Shown here: positions 25,997-35,700 of the stretch, piece by piece
How positions within the stretch are numbered: position 1 is the first letter of the stretch
How the letters are laid out: the number at the start of each line of letters is the position of its first letter
Assembly: GCF_026626705.1 (NCBI RefSeq)
Contig: NZ_JAPNKC010000001.1
Coordinates: forward strand, 3,658,001-3,722,000
Direction of reading: 5' to 3'
DNA from: Pyxidicoccus sp. MSG2
GTDB lineage: Bacteria; Myxococcota; Myxococcia; Myxococcales; Myxococcaceae
Length of the DNA stretch: 64,000 nt
Translations under genes and position numbers: made by a program
Notes under the pieces: model-generated
Databases searched by the model: none
Told to the model about the DNA's origin: nothing
The model's input: only the letters and a program-made list of their open reading frames with translations

Positions 25997-28281
25997 TCCG
26001 CCCCCCGGCCGAGCGTGAAGTAGAAGGTGGAGCCCTGCCCCGGCGCGGAGTCCACCCACAGCTCGCCGCCGTGCAGCCGCACCAGCCGGCGCGCAATCGC
26101 GAGCCCCGCGCCGGAGCCTCCGCCATACGCCTGCGCGGGGTGCAGCCGTCGGAACATCTCGAAGATGGTCTCGTGGAACTGCGGAGCGATGCCGATGCCC
26201 GGGTCTTTCACATAGAAAACGTAGGGCGCACCCGGACGGTCCGCCGGGCCGGGCCTGGATTCCCCCGGTCCGAAGTAGCCCAGCTCCACCCAGTGCGGCT
26301 CGGCTGCCTGGTACTTGGCCGCGTTGGAGATGAGATTGGCCCACACCTGATGAATGCGGACGGCGTCGCAGGAGACGCGAGGCAGGCGGCGCGGCAGGCG
26401 CACCTCGGCACGCCCCTCCCGCAGGCGCGCGGAGAGGGTGATGAGCACCTCGTCCACCAGCTCCTGCATGTCCGTCTCGCCCCAGGCCAATTCCAGGCGG
26501 CCGAGACGGCTGAACTCGAAGAGGTCTTCCAGCATCGCCTGGGCGCGGCGGGCGAGCCACCCCACCGCATGGAGGTGCTCGCGGCCCTCCGCGTCCAGTG
26601 TGGCCTCGTGGTCCTCCAGGAAGAAGGCCGTGTACTGCTGGATGCCGCGCAGCGGCTCCTTGAGGTCGTGCCCCACGGTGCCGCTGAAGGACTCCAGCTC
26701 CTCATTGGAGCGGGCCAGGGCGCGCGACAGGCGGGACAGCTCCGCCGCGTGACGCAGCACCACGCCCGCGAGCGCGCCGCGGAAGGACTCCGCCGCCTCC
26801 ACGTCCGCGGCCGTCCACGGGGTGCTCGCGCCGCGCACCTCTTCGCGCCACGCGTCGAAGGAGGCGCGAGGGTGCAGCCGCGCATGGCCGGCCTCGGGCT
26901 CCGCGGGCTTGCGCGGATTGCCCGCCCAGGTGACGGTGCGCGCCACTTCCGGGCGGAACCAGAGGGCGAAGCGCGGGGCCTCGGGGTCCAACCGCACCGC
27001 GAGCAGGCCCGCGGCCACGTCCGCGCTCGCGGCCAGCGGTGTGTACCGCGTGCCCAGGCGCTCGGTGTGGAAGGTAGCGCCCATGCCAAAGTCCTTCGCG
27101 AGCCACGCGGCCAGGGCCCGCACCTCGGCCTCGCCGGGCGTCTTCCCGAAGAGGAGGGGTGCTTCTCCCGCATCCCTGTCCGCGTGCGCCCCCGACTCGA
27201 GGACGTCGCCGAGCAGCAGCGCCGCGCCGGAGGCGCCGGTCAGCTCCAGCAGCAGCGCGCCGTTCGCCTCCAGCGCGACGGGGAGCGAGGGGCCCTCGCC
27301 CAGTCGGGTGACGAGCTGGCCCTGGAGGCCCGCGCGGCGGGCGCGCGAGACAGCCTCCGCGCCGCGCTCCTCGGCGCCGAGCTGGAGGGCCAGCAGCCGC
27401 GCGAGCACCTCGCACGCCTGGCGCCGGGCGGCGGACACGTGGCGCGGCGAGAGGTGGTGGCAGGCGATGAGGCCCCACAGCGCGCCGTCCTTCAGCAACG
27501 ACACGGAGAAGGACGCGCCCACGCCCATGTTGCGCAGGTACTCCAGGTGCACCTCGGACACGCTGCGCAGGGCGGCGCCGGACAGGTCGAGCGGGCGCTG
27601 CGTGTCCGGCAGCGTGGGTGGCACCAGCGCCACCGGACGCGCCGCCGCATCCGCGATGAGGCGCAGCGGGTTGCGCGTGTAGAGGGCGCGGGCCTGGACG
27701 GGGATGTCGGTCGCGGGGAAGTGCATCCCCATGAAGCTGTCCACACCCTCGCCGCGGCTCTCGGCCACCACCTCGCCGTGCCAGTCTGCGTGGAAGCGGT
27801 ACACCATGACGCGGTCGAAGCCGATGAGCGCGCGCACCGCGTCCGCGGTGGACTGGAGGAGCGAGGACGTGCCCCGCGCGAGCCCCAGGGGCGACACCAG
27901 CCGGTGCACGGCGTCGAGCGCGTCCTCGTCCGCCCTCGCGTCAGCCGTGAGGGGCTCCAATTCCAGCACCGTGAGGCCGTCACTGTCGTGCAGCAGCGCG
28001 GAGCAGGGGCGGTCTCCCGCCTTCACGCGCACGGGCCCGGAGGCGGTGCCGGCGCGCACGCGCCGCAGCGAGTCCGCGTCCAGCACGCGCGTGACGGACT
28101 GGCCTCGCAGCGCGGCGGGTGACAGGCCGAACAGCGCTTCCACGTTGGCGCTCACCACCGCCACGGTGAGGTCGGACTCTCGGAAGGCCAGCAGCACGCC
28201 GTGCGGCTGCACTCCGCCGAGCAGGTGGATGGGCTCCCTGTCGCACTGGGTGAGGTCCAGCTCAGGTGCGGGAAGAGGCAT
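25993..28281 (-). CDS. bphP: bacteriophytochrome histidine kinase
   Basis: A 762-residue red/far-red photoreceptor kinase. The biliverdin-attaching Cys13 is in the N-terminal TQCDREPIHL. A PAS domain (about 10-115) holds IHLLGGVQPHG. The GAF domain (about 140-310) has FPATDIPVQAR (the usual PASDIP motif with Thr for Ser) and CHHLSPR. The PHY domain (about 320-500) has the tongue pieces WFRPEVARTVTW and PRASF. HisKA has His538 in VGHDLKEPLRG; HATPase_c motifs NLISNAAKY, DPGIGI and GGGSGAGLAIARRLV follow. All photosensory and kinase residues look intact. It lies after the haem oxygenase gene that would supply biliverdin, and the frames overlap. Confidence 0.92.
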   Translation of the reverse strand: MPLPAPELDLTQCDREPIHLLGGVQPHGVLLAFRESDLTVAVVSANVEALFGLSPAALRGQSVTRVLDADSLRRVRAGTASGPVRVKAGDRPCSALLHDSDGLTVLELEPLTADARADEDALDAVHRLVSPLGLARGTSSLLQSTADAVRALIGFDRVMVYRFHADWHGEVVAESRGEGVDSFMGMHFPATDIPVQARALYTRNPLRLIADAAARPVALVPPTLPDTQRPLDLSGAALRSVSEVHLEYLRNMGVGASFSVSLLKDGALWGLIACHHLSPRHVSAARRQACEVLARLLALQLGAEERGAEAVSRARRAGLQGQLVTRLGEGPSLPVALEANGALLLELTGASGAALLLGDVLESGAHADRDAGEAPLLFGKTPGEAEVRALAAWLAKDFGMGATFHTERLGTRYTPLAASADVAAGLLAVRLDPEAPRFALWFRPEVARTVTWAGNPRKPAEPEAGHARLHPRASFDAWREEVRGASTPWTAADVEAAESFRGALAGVVLRHAAELSRLSRALARSNEELESFSGTVGHDLKEPLRGIQQYTAFFLEDHEATLDAEGREHLHAVGWLARRAQAMLEDLFEFSRLGRLELAWGETDMQELVDEVLITLSARLREGRAEVRLPRRLPRVSCDAVRIHQVWANLISNAAKYQAAEPHWVELGYFGPGESRPGPADRPGAPYVFYVKDPGIGIAPQFHETIFEMFRRLHPAQAYGGGSGAGLAIARRLVRLHGGELWVDSAPGQGSTFYFTLGRGAE

Positions 28282-28932
28282 GGGCCGTCTCCCGCAGCAG
28301 CCACGCCCCGAAGGCGTCGAAGGTGTCCTGAGCGCCCTTCACCACCCGCGCGTCGAAGTCACTGGAGGCCGCATGCGCCGCGGCCTCCGTGACGGACTGG
28401 CCGAAGGCGCGCCACATGGGGCCTACCTCGTCACCGTAGGCCTGGAGAAGGCGAAGTCGCCCACGGTGACGTCCGTGAAGTGGCGCTTCAGGTGACGGAG
28501 GATGAGCTGACCTCCCAGGGTGGAGCCCTCCAGCACGTAGAAGCAGCCCAGCGCCTCCGGCACACCGGACAGTGACGGCAGCAGGGCGCAGCGGGGGAGC
28601 CGGGCCAGTGAGCCGTCATCATGGCCGAGCGTGCGCAGGTCCTCCTCCAGCAGCGGCACCTTCCAGCGCTCATGCGCGCGCAGGGCGGGCACGGCATCCT
28701 CCAGCCGGGCGGCGAGCTGTGCCTCCAGCGGAACGTAGAAGCCGTACAGCGCTTCCAGGTGGCGGCGGTAATCGCCGGGTGTGAGGCCCGGGTCCATCAG
28801 TCGGACCGCGGCCTCGGTGCGCTCGTGGTGCGGGCGCGTCTCCGTCTTCAATCGCTGCAGCAATGACAAAGTGCCCGGAAGATGGCCCCAACCCCGGACG
28901 GTGGGAACCGGGTTCTTCCGCCGACTGTCCAC
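28262..28932 (-). pseudogene. bphO: biliverdin-forming haem oxygenase, disrupted by a -1 frameshift
   Basis: Haem oxygenase cleaves haem to biliverdin, the phytochrome chromophore. The GTG at 28932 has aggggtaacaag upstream (7-nt spacing). The first frame reads LLQRLKTETRPHHERTE, with proximal-type His, and GCFYVLEGSTLGGQL, then stops at 28423 after about 160 conserved residues. One base short at about 28438-28443, another frame continues as YGDEVGPMWRAFGQSVTEAA and on through AWLLRETAHASSRT to a TGA at 28262, 20 nt into bphP. The joined product would be 223 residues, a normal BphO length, and the missing base would make aggcc into agggcc or similar. Either a real mutation or a sequence error; without the tail the haem pocket is incomplete. 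Confidence 0.85.
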
Positions 28933-28970
28933 CTTGTTACCCCTGTATGCACCTCACGACAGTCGGCGGA
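28917..28970. promoter_or_regulatory. 13-bp inverted repeat around the bphO start
   Basis: tccgccgactgtc (28917-28929) and gacagtcggcgga (28958-28970) are perfect inverted copies 28 nt apart. On the bphO mRNA the 5' arm is in the leader, the loop holds the aggggt ribosome-binding site and the GTG, and the 3' arm is codons 2-6. It could be an operator for a dimeric regulator or a leader hairpin that limits initiation. Confidence 0.4.
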
Positions 28971-29062
28971 CGGACGCCGCGTGACGGGGAGCTTGGGCTC
29001 ACCGTGTGGCTACGGAAGTTGGCGCTCCAAGCGAGCCCGGGAGGGATGCGGTGGGCCGTGGA

Positions 29063-29208
29063 ATGACGACTGAGTACAGCGTGGACTGGATTGGCGGCGA
29101 GCGCGTGTTTCGACTGTGGGGTTGGCACACGCCGCTCATCGTTGACGGGGAGATCAAGGACGCACTGGAGCGGACCGGCATCGTAGGGGGCGGTTCGACG
29201 AGGTCTGA
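29063..29208 (+). pseudogene. remnant of a myxobacterial immunity-type protein (C-terminal end)
   Basis: In the 333-nt gap between bphO and the metallophosphoesterase, a short frame from the ATG at 29063 encodes VFRLWGWHTPLIVDGEIKDALERTGIVGG. It resembles the C-terminal tail of Imm11/double-CXXCG (SitI-like) proteins that are abundant in myxobacteria. The frame then drifts, but shifting by one base at about 29186-29195 gives FDEV and a TGA at 29206-29208, the way such proteins commonly end. The N-terminal four-fifths of a normal protein is absent and bphO occupies that space. Family assignment is from memory of the motif and is tentative. Confidence 0.35.
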
Positions 29209-29265
29209 ATCAGTCGTCCCGGGGGGGCCGTCAGGAATGCGGGCAGCCATCCGCCCCTCGGGCCC

Positions 29266-30078
29266 ATGCGAATCCTGACACTCGACACGGTGCCGACCCA
29301 GACCTGGCCCTATCAGTCCGCGGCACCGCGCGGCGGGGCGGAGATACGCCACTTCCCACTGCTGCGTGGCACGGTGGACGCCCTGCCCGAAGGCGTGGAG
29401 GCCCTGCTGGTGCTGTCGGACCTGCAAGGCGTGGCGCCGCACGCGCTGCATGACGGCGCCGTGGCGCTGCTGGGCGAGGTGCTGGCCGACACGCTGGCGT
29501 CACTGGGCGATGCGGGAGAGTTGCCGCTCCCGGCGCACACAGGCGTAGTGCTCGCGGGTGACCTGTACTCGGACGACAGCGCCACTGTCCGCGGAGCCTC
29601 CGGTGACGTGCGCGAGGTGTGGAACGCCTTCGCCGCGCACTACCGCTGGGTGGCCGGCGTGGCGGGCAACCACGACTCCTTCGGAAGTCCTCGGGACGAG
29701 GCGCGCTTCAAGCAGCAGCCCGGCGTGTACCTGCTGGATGGAGAAGCGGTGGAACTGGACGGCCTGCGCATGGGCGGCGTGGGCGGCATCATCGGCCGGC
29801 CCGACAAACCGGGACGGCGCGAGGAGGAGGAGCACCTGCGCTCGATACGTGCGGTGCTGCGAGAGGACCCGGCCCTCCTCGTGCTGCACGCGGGGCCGGA
29901 CGTTCCCGGCACGCGCGTGCGCGGCAGCGCGCCCATCCGCGAGGTGCTGGAGCAACGCGAGGGTCTGCTCGTGGTGTGCGGCCACGCGCACTGGGAGGAG
30001 CCGCTCGCCACGCTGCACGGAGGCACGCAGGTGCTCAACGTGGACAGCCGCGCGGTGCTGCTCCAGCGAGCGAGCTGA
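29266..30078 (+). CDS. metallophosphoesterase (calcineurin-like)
   Basis: A 270-residue cytosolic hydrolase with the metallophosphoesterase signature: VLAGDLYSDD (GD), GVAGNHDSFG (GNHD), LLVLHAGPD and VVCGHAHWEEPL (GHAH). The usual early DxH is not obvious near the N-terminus; SDLQG near residue 51 may stand in for it. Substrates in this fold range from phosphodiesters to phosphoproteins and nucleotides, so no reaction is assigned. It is preceded by a decayed gene and converges with the subtilase gene, a probable two-way terminator lying between. Confidence 0.78.
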   Translation: MRILTLDTVPTQTWPYQSAAPRGGAEIRHFPLLRGTVDALPEGVEALLVLSDLQGVAPHALHDGAVALLGEVLADTLASLGDAGELPLPAHTGVVLAGDLYSDDSATVRGASGDVREVWNAFAAHYRWVAGVAGNHDSFGSPRDEARFKQQPGVYLLDGEAVELDGLRMGGVGGIIGRPDKPGRREEEEHLRSIRAVLREDPALLVLHAGPDVPGTRVRGSAPIREVLEQREGLLVVCGHAHWEEPLATLHGGTQVLNVDSRAVLLQRAS

Positions 30079-30100
30079 GCGCCCCGCACTCCCGAGTAGC

Positions 30101-30130
30101 GAGCCCCCGGCCACTGCGGACCGGGAGCTC
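30101..30130. terminator. bidirectional terminator hairpin
   Basis: Ten-base arms (30101-30110 and 30121-30130) with a 10-nt loop. On the minus strand the stem is continuous with one G-U pair; on the plus strand it has one mismatch. It lies 22 nt after the metallophosphoesterase stop and 14 nt after the subtilase stop. Confidence 0.5.
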
Positions 30131-30144
30131 CACGAAGCAACGCT

Positions 30145-32715
30145 TCAGCGGCAGAAGCCGTCCGACCTGCACGTCAGGCCCGAAGCACAGTCAATGCTTG
30201 GGGCGAGGCAGCTCGGCTGGCACGCGCCCACGCCCGTCCCGTCGCCGTAGCAGCGGTAGTCGGTGCGGCAGTCCCCCTGCCCCGTGCTCACTTCCTCCGT
30301 ACACGTGGCCAGACACGCCTTCGCGCCCGAGGCATTCACCGTGTAGCACTTGGAGCCCGCCGGGCACGCCGTGGTGGAGCACGCCTGCGTGCAGTACCCG
30401 CCCGGGTAGTTCGTCAGACACGTACCACCGGGACAGGAAGCGTCGCTCGTGCACGCGCCGCCCACGTCCAGCGTCGGGTCGTCGTCCACGGGCGCCAGCG
30501 GCACCAGGTCGTAGCTCACGCCGCTGAGCGTCTCGTCGTCCTCCAGCTCCAGCGGCTCGAAGGAGTCCAGGTTGCGCCAGAAGCCGGTGCGCTCTCCTTC
30601 CTCGAAAATCTCACCGTCCTGGTCGTCATCGATGGTGGCCAGCGAGTAGTACGTGCGCGGCTCCAGCTTGATGGAGTACGCGTAGTTGTCCACGGCGCGC
30701 GCGAAGGTGATGGCCTCCTCCGCCGCCTGCCACTCACCCGACCTGTCCTGCCACACGAAGGCGACGATGGCGTCCAGGTCCTGCGTGGACCCGACGCTGA
30801 TCTTCACCGCCACCGAGGCCGTGCCTGCCGGGCCCGACAGGGTGGAGCCCGCGAGGTTCAGCGTCACCGTGTAGTCCCCGTCCGCCAGCCCCGTCGTGTT
30901 CACCGCCACGTTCAACGTGGACGAGCCGAACGCCGGCACCGGCACCGTCGCGCCGCCGGGGAACGACACCGCTCCGGCCTGCGTCCCCGTGGCGGTGGCC
31001 GTCACCGTCAGGTCACCGCCCTGGTTGCCACCCACGTTGCTCACCGTGAGCGCCTGCAGGCCGCTGCCCCGGAAGAAGAGCGAGTTGGTGGTGACGCTGA
31101 GCTGCGGCGGTGTCGTGGCCGGATTCAGGTCGGCGATACGGGCCAGTGCGGAGCGCGCGTTGATGAGGCCCGCGCCACACCCACCCGGGCACTGCGACGA
31201 GGGGATGGCGGTGGCCGTGGCCTTCAGCGTGCTCTCCGCCAGGGTGGTCGTGAGGCCCGGCCTCTTCGCCGCCATCAGCGCCACCACGCCCGCCACGTGC
31301 GGCGCGGCCATGCTGGTGCCCTGGAGGAAGATGTACGCGGGCTGATTGCTCTCATCCCGCGCGGTGGACAGCACGCCGTCCGGGTAGCTGTCGCCGTTGA
31401 GGTCCTCGGTCATCTCACCGCCCGAGGCCATGACGTCCACCTTCGCCCCGAAGTTGGAGAAGCTGCTGCGCCGCCCTGAGAAGCCGGTGGAGCCCACGCA
31501 GATGATGTTGTCCTGGTTGCACGGCGTGCTGTTGGTGGCGTCCACGTTCTCATTGCCCGCGGCGATGACGAAGATGGCACCGCGCAAGATGCCGCCGTTG
31601 ATGGCCTCCTGGTAGATCTGCTGCGGTGGCGCGCTGCCGCCCAGGCTCAGGTTGACCACCTTCGCGGGGTTGGCGTTGGCCGGCACGCCCGTCACATCGC
31701 CGCCCGTGGCCCACGTCATCGCCGCGGCGATGTCGAAGCTGGTGCCACCCTGTTTGCCCAGCGCGCGCACCGGGAGGATGCGCGCATTCCACGCCACGCC
31801 CGCCACGCCGCTGGTGTTGTCCGTCTGCGCGGCCACGGTGCCCGCCACGTGCGAGCCGTGCCACGAGGAGCCACCGCTCGGCTCGTCGCCGCCCTCGTCC
31901 AGCGGGTTGGCGTCACGGCCGTTGGCATCGCCCGCGTTGGCCGAGTCCTGAATCATGTCGTAGCCGGGGAGCCTGCGGTTATCCAGGTCCGGGTGCGGGA
32001 CGATGCCGGTGTCGATGACCGCCACCACCACGCCCGTCGCGTCGGACTCGATGTCCCACGCGGAGGGCAGGTTGATGGTGGGGTAGTGCCACTGGATGCT
32101 GTAGCCCTTGTCGTTCGGAACCTTCAGCTTGTACATGCGGAGGTTCCGGTCCGCGTAGCGAACACCCGGCAGCTTCGCGAGCTGCGTCACCAGCCCGCGC
32201 GTCTCGTCAGCCGTCACCGCGTGGCCGTCGACCGCCTCGAAGCCCACCAGGTGCAGGTACTCACTGGCGTAGCCCTTGTGCACCGCGCGGTAGCCGGAGA
32301 GCTTCGCGGTCTCCAGCACGTGCTCGGGTGACAGGCCCGCCTCTTCGAAGCGCAGGATGACGTCCCCGGGAATGGTGGGGTCCGTCTGCGGAATGCGCGC
32401 CAGCGGCGGCGCACCCGTCGGCGGCGGAACGATGGGCAGGTCCGGGTCCGTCACCACCGGACCGTCCTTGCGCAGGTGCATGCCGCGCAGCTTCTCCTTC
32501 AGCTTCGTCAGCTCGGCCTTGCTCAGCGGCGAGTGCACGACGCGGGAGACGCCACCCTCGGAGGACTCGTCATTGCTGCGGAACGGCGTCAGCTCGCCCT
32601 TGATGGTGGCAGTCGCGTTCGGATTGCCCGCGTCGGGACGGTCATCATCGTCGTCCTCGCCCGGGCAGGCGGTGGCGGTGAGCAACAGGAGACCCAGCAA
32701 CAGCAGGCGGCGCAT
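30145..32715 (-). CDS. subtilisin-like serine protease lipoprotein (S8)
   Basis: An 856-residue exported protease; signal MRRLLLLGLLLLTATACPG with a lipobox-like TAC, then an Asp-rich stretch. An inhibitor-like propeptide covers about residues 30-195. The S8 catalytic triad is complete: Asp in AVIDTGIVPHPD, His in WHGSHVAGTVA, Ser in GTSMAAPHVAGVVALMA, with the oxyanion Asn in IAAGNEN. After the protease domain (about 205-530) come a beta-sandwich region (about 540-630), a PPC-like stretch with DDDQDGEIF, and a C-terminal Cys-rich region (about 770-856) with repeated CxxxxxCPxGxxC motifs, EGF/kringle-like and typical of myxobacterial surface proteins. Likely a predation or surface-processing protease. 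Confidence 0.88.
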   Translation of the reverse strand: MRRLLLLGLLLLTATACPGEDDDDDRPDAGNPNATATIKGELTPFRSNDESSEGGVSRVVHSPLSKAELTKLKEKLRGMHLRKDGPVVTDPDLPIVPPPTGAPPLARIPQTDPTIPGDVILRFEEAGLSPEHVLETAKLSGYRAVHKGYASEYLHLVGFEAVDGHAVTADETRGLVTQLAKLPGVRYADRNLRMYKLKVPNDKGYSIQWHYPTINLPSAWDIESDATGVVVAVIDTGIVPHPDLDNRRLPGYDMIQDSANAGDANGRDANPLDEGGDEPSGGSSWHGSHVAGTVAAQTDNTSGVAGVAWNARILPVRALGKQGGTSFDIAAAMTWATGGDVTGVPANANPAKVVNLSLGGSAPPQQIYQEAINGGILRGAIFVIAAGNENVDATNSTPCNQDNIICVGSTGFSGRRSSFSNFGAKVDVMASGGEMTEDLNGDSYPDGVLSTARDESNQPAYIFLQGTSMAAPHVAGVVALMAAKRPGLTTTLAESTLKATATAIPSSQCPGGCGAGLINARSALARIADLNPATTPPQLSVTTNSLFFRGSGLQALTVSNVGGNQGGDLTVTATATGTQAGAVSFPGGATVPVPAFGSSTLNVAVNTTGLADGDYTVTLNLAGSTLSGPAGTASVAVKISVGSTQDLDAIVAFVWQDRSGEWQAAEEAITFARAVDNYAYSIKLEPRTYYSLATIDDDQDGEIFEEGERTGFWRNLDSFEPLELEDDETLSGVSYDLVPLAPVDDDPTLDVGGACTSDASCPGGTCLTNYPGGYCTQACSTTACPAGSKCYTVNASGAKACLATCTEEVSTGQGDCRTDYRCYGDGTGVGACQPSCLAPSIDCASGLTCRSDGFCR

Positions 32716-32787
32716 TCGGACAGACCCCCTCGGAACAACGGTCAGTGGGGGCAGCCTAGCATCGCCCGTGCGAGCGAAAACCGATTC

Positions 32788-35700
32788 TCAGCTCGCCATC
32801 ACCTCGCCGCTTCCGCCCTCCGTGTCCTCCCCAACGTTGCCCTCGGCCTCGTCCTCCAGCTCGTCAACGCCGCGGGGCACGCCGTCCACATACGTGACGA
32901 CGTTTCCCGGCATCGCGGGCACGCGGGGACCCGGTGTCACCACGCCGGTGAGGTTGAGCGGGTCCACGCCGGACAACTGCACCCGCACGCCCGACGGAGC
33001 CTGACGGCGCACCGCGCGCGCCACGTCCACCGCCTCCGGCAGCGCGAACTGCTCGCCCACGAAGCCCGCCACGAAGCGGCCACCGCGCACCTCGCCGCGC
33101 GCCTCCATGCGCCGGTAGACGAAGAGCAACTCGCGCCACGTGGGCGCCAGCGCCTCGCGCATGACCAGGTCCCTCCAGACGATGCCGTAGCGCTGGAGGA
33201 ACAGCCGCGCGAGCTGGTCCATCACCTCGTCCTGGGGCTTCGGCTCGGCCGGGGCCAGCAGGCTCCAGCGTCCCGGGCCGCCGCGCTGCAACAGCTTCTG
33301 TCGCTTGCGGTGCGCCGGGCTCTGGAGGATGCGCAGGTTCTGCACCGCGTCCGCCGTCACCAGCCCGCGCGCCACCAGCTCCCACAGCGCGTCTTCAATT
33401 TCCGCGGGCAGCCGCCGCGCGCGCGACACCAGGTCCTGGAAGAAGCACGCGCCCCGGCGCTCCAGCACCGACACCACGTCCTTCGCGGGCACGCTCAAGT
33501 CGGGCGGCGTCCACACGTCGCCGTCGGCCAGCACCGCATGCGGGCGCGCCGCGGTGAGCATCCACTCCAGGTCCTCGCGCAGGGTGAAGGTCAGCGGCGC
33601 GTTGCGCGTGGGCGAGGCCCGCGAGCGCGGCGGCGGCGCGGGCTCCGGGTCCACCGGAGCGCCCCGGCGCGGGCCCGGCGGCGGCTTCGCGTCCTTCATC
33701 GTCAGCCGGCCCCAGGCCACCTCGCCCGCGTAGCAGGCCCGCTCCAGCATGTCCGGCGTGTAGCCGCGCATGCGCGCGGGCAGCAGGAAGCGCTCCCACG
33801 CGGAGGCCGGCGCCTCGTAGCCTTGCAGCAGGCGCACCGCCTTGAGCAGACCGGTGGAGCCGCGCAGCGCGTCCACGTCCTCCATGTGATGCCACCGGAA
33901 GAGGAAGCGCATGAAGTCCTGCGCGCTCAGCGGCTCGATTTCCTTGCGCAGCCGGCCCACCGTCATCCGGTGGATGCGCTGGAGCAGGCGCCTGTCGCAC
34001 CACTCCAGCGGCGGCGTCTCGCCCGGAGCGAGCGGGGACTCCAGCGCGCGGAAGCGGCCGCGCAGCACGGAGCCCTGGGACTCCAGGCCGTGCAGGGCCA
34101 CATTCACCTCGTCCTCGGAGAGCACGGTGAGCCGGGCCAGTTCCGCGACGGTGGTGGGCCCCAGCATCTCCATGCGCCCGCGCACCACCTGGAAGATGGC
34201 GGCGTCGCGCTCCACGGGCCGGTCGTACTCCAGCACCGGCAGCGGCGGCTGCGTCACCGCGTCCGGGAAGAGCGCGCGCACCGCGTTGCCCCGCTCCGCC
34301 GACACCAGGAAGCGCCCCGCCGGCAGCTCCAGCCACGCCACCCGCCCCTGCTTGAACAGGGGCACCTCCAGCCCGCGCGGCACCTCGTGCGCGTGGACGA
34401 GAATCAGCTGCAACAGCGCGTCGTGCAGCTCGTCCTCGTCGCGCATGGGCGGCGCGGCGTCCTCCACCACCGTGGCGATGGCCGCCGCGTCCAGCGCGCC
34501 GAAGGCCGCCGCGTCCTCGGCGGGCATGGCGCGGCGCAGGGCCACGTTGCGCACGCGGCGCTCCTCGGCCGGCGCGTCGTCGAGGAAGGTGTACGGCTGG
34601 CTGTGAATCATCGCGTGCGCGAAGACGCTCGGCTCCGGCACGTCGCGCGCTTCCAGCTTGATGCGGCCGTCGCGCATGCGACGCAGCACCTCGCGCAGGC
34701 CGTCGATGTCCATCGCCTCGCGCAGGCAGTCGTCCATCGTCTGCTTCACCAGCGGGTGGTCCGGCAGTTCAATATCGCCGCCCCCGTGGTTGTCCTGGCA
34801 GCCCACCTGCGCGGGGAAGACGGCGGCGAGCAGGTCCTCGCTGCGCGCGCGCTGGAGGTTGGGCGCCACGCGCTTGCCGCCCATCATCCGGTGCAGCGCC
34901 AGCGCCCGCGTGGCCACCCAGCGGAAGCGCGTACCGAAGATGGGCGCCTGCAACACCGCCTGCACCAGCACCTCCTCCACGTGGTCCGGATGGAGGAAGT
35001 CGAAGATGTCCGCCAGCGGGAAGGAGTGCTGCTCACCCAGCGACAGGAGGATGCCGTCCTCGGTGGCCGCCGCCTGCAACTCGAAGTCGAACGAGCGGCA
35101 GAAGCGCTTGCGCAGCGCCAGACCCCACGCGCGGTTGATGCGGCTGCCAAAGGGCGCGTGGATGATGAGCTGCATGCCACCCGCCTCGTCGAAGAAGCGC
35201 TCGGCCACAATCGTGGTGTGGCTGGGCACCGCGTCGAGCATCTTCTTGCCCAGTCGCAGGTAGCCCATGAGCGCGTCCACCGCGGGCGGCGGCATGCGCA
35301 ACTGTTTCTCCAGGAAGGACTGCGCGTCCTCGCGCTCGAGCAACTCCTGGCGCAGCCGGCCCACCTGGGAGGACAGCTCGTCGGTGCGGCCCGGCGCCTC
35401 GCCGCGCCAGAAGGGCACGTTGGGCGGCGCGCCCCTCGCGTCCTCCACCACCACCGTGCTGCCCATGACCCGTTGAATCCGCCACGCGGTGCTGCCCAGC
35501 AGGAAGATGTCCCCGGGCGAGGACTCCACCGCGAAGTCCTCATCCAGCGTGCCCACCACCTTGCCCTCGGGCTCGGCGGTGACGCTGAAGGTGAAGGTGT
35601 CCGGGATGGCGCCGCCGTTGGTGAGCGCCGTAATCCGCACGCCCCTGCGGCCCTTGAGGCGCTGGTTGACGCGGTCCCTGTGCAGGTGGATGCCGGCCCG

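Noticed and set aside
29190-29205. GGTTCGA, as in a tRNA T-loop
   Set aside because: No acceptor stem, D-arm or anticodon arm can be formed around it; it is explained by the broken immunity-gene tail.
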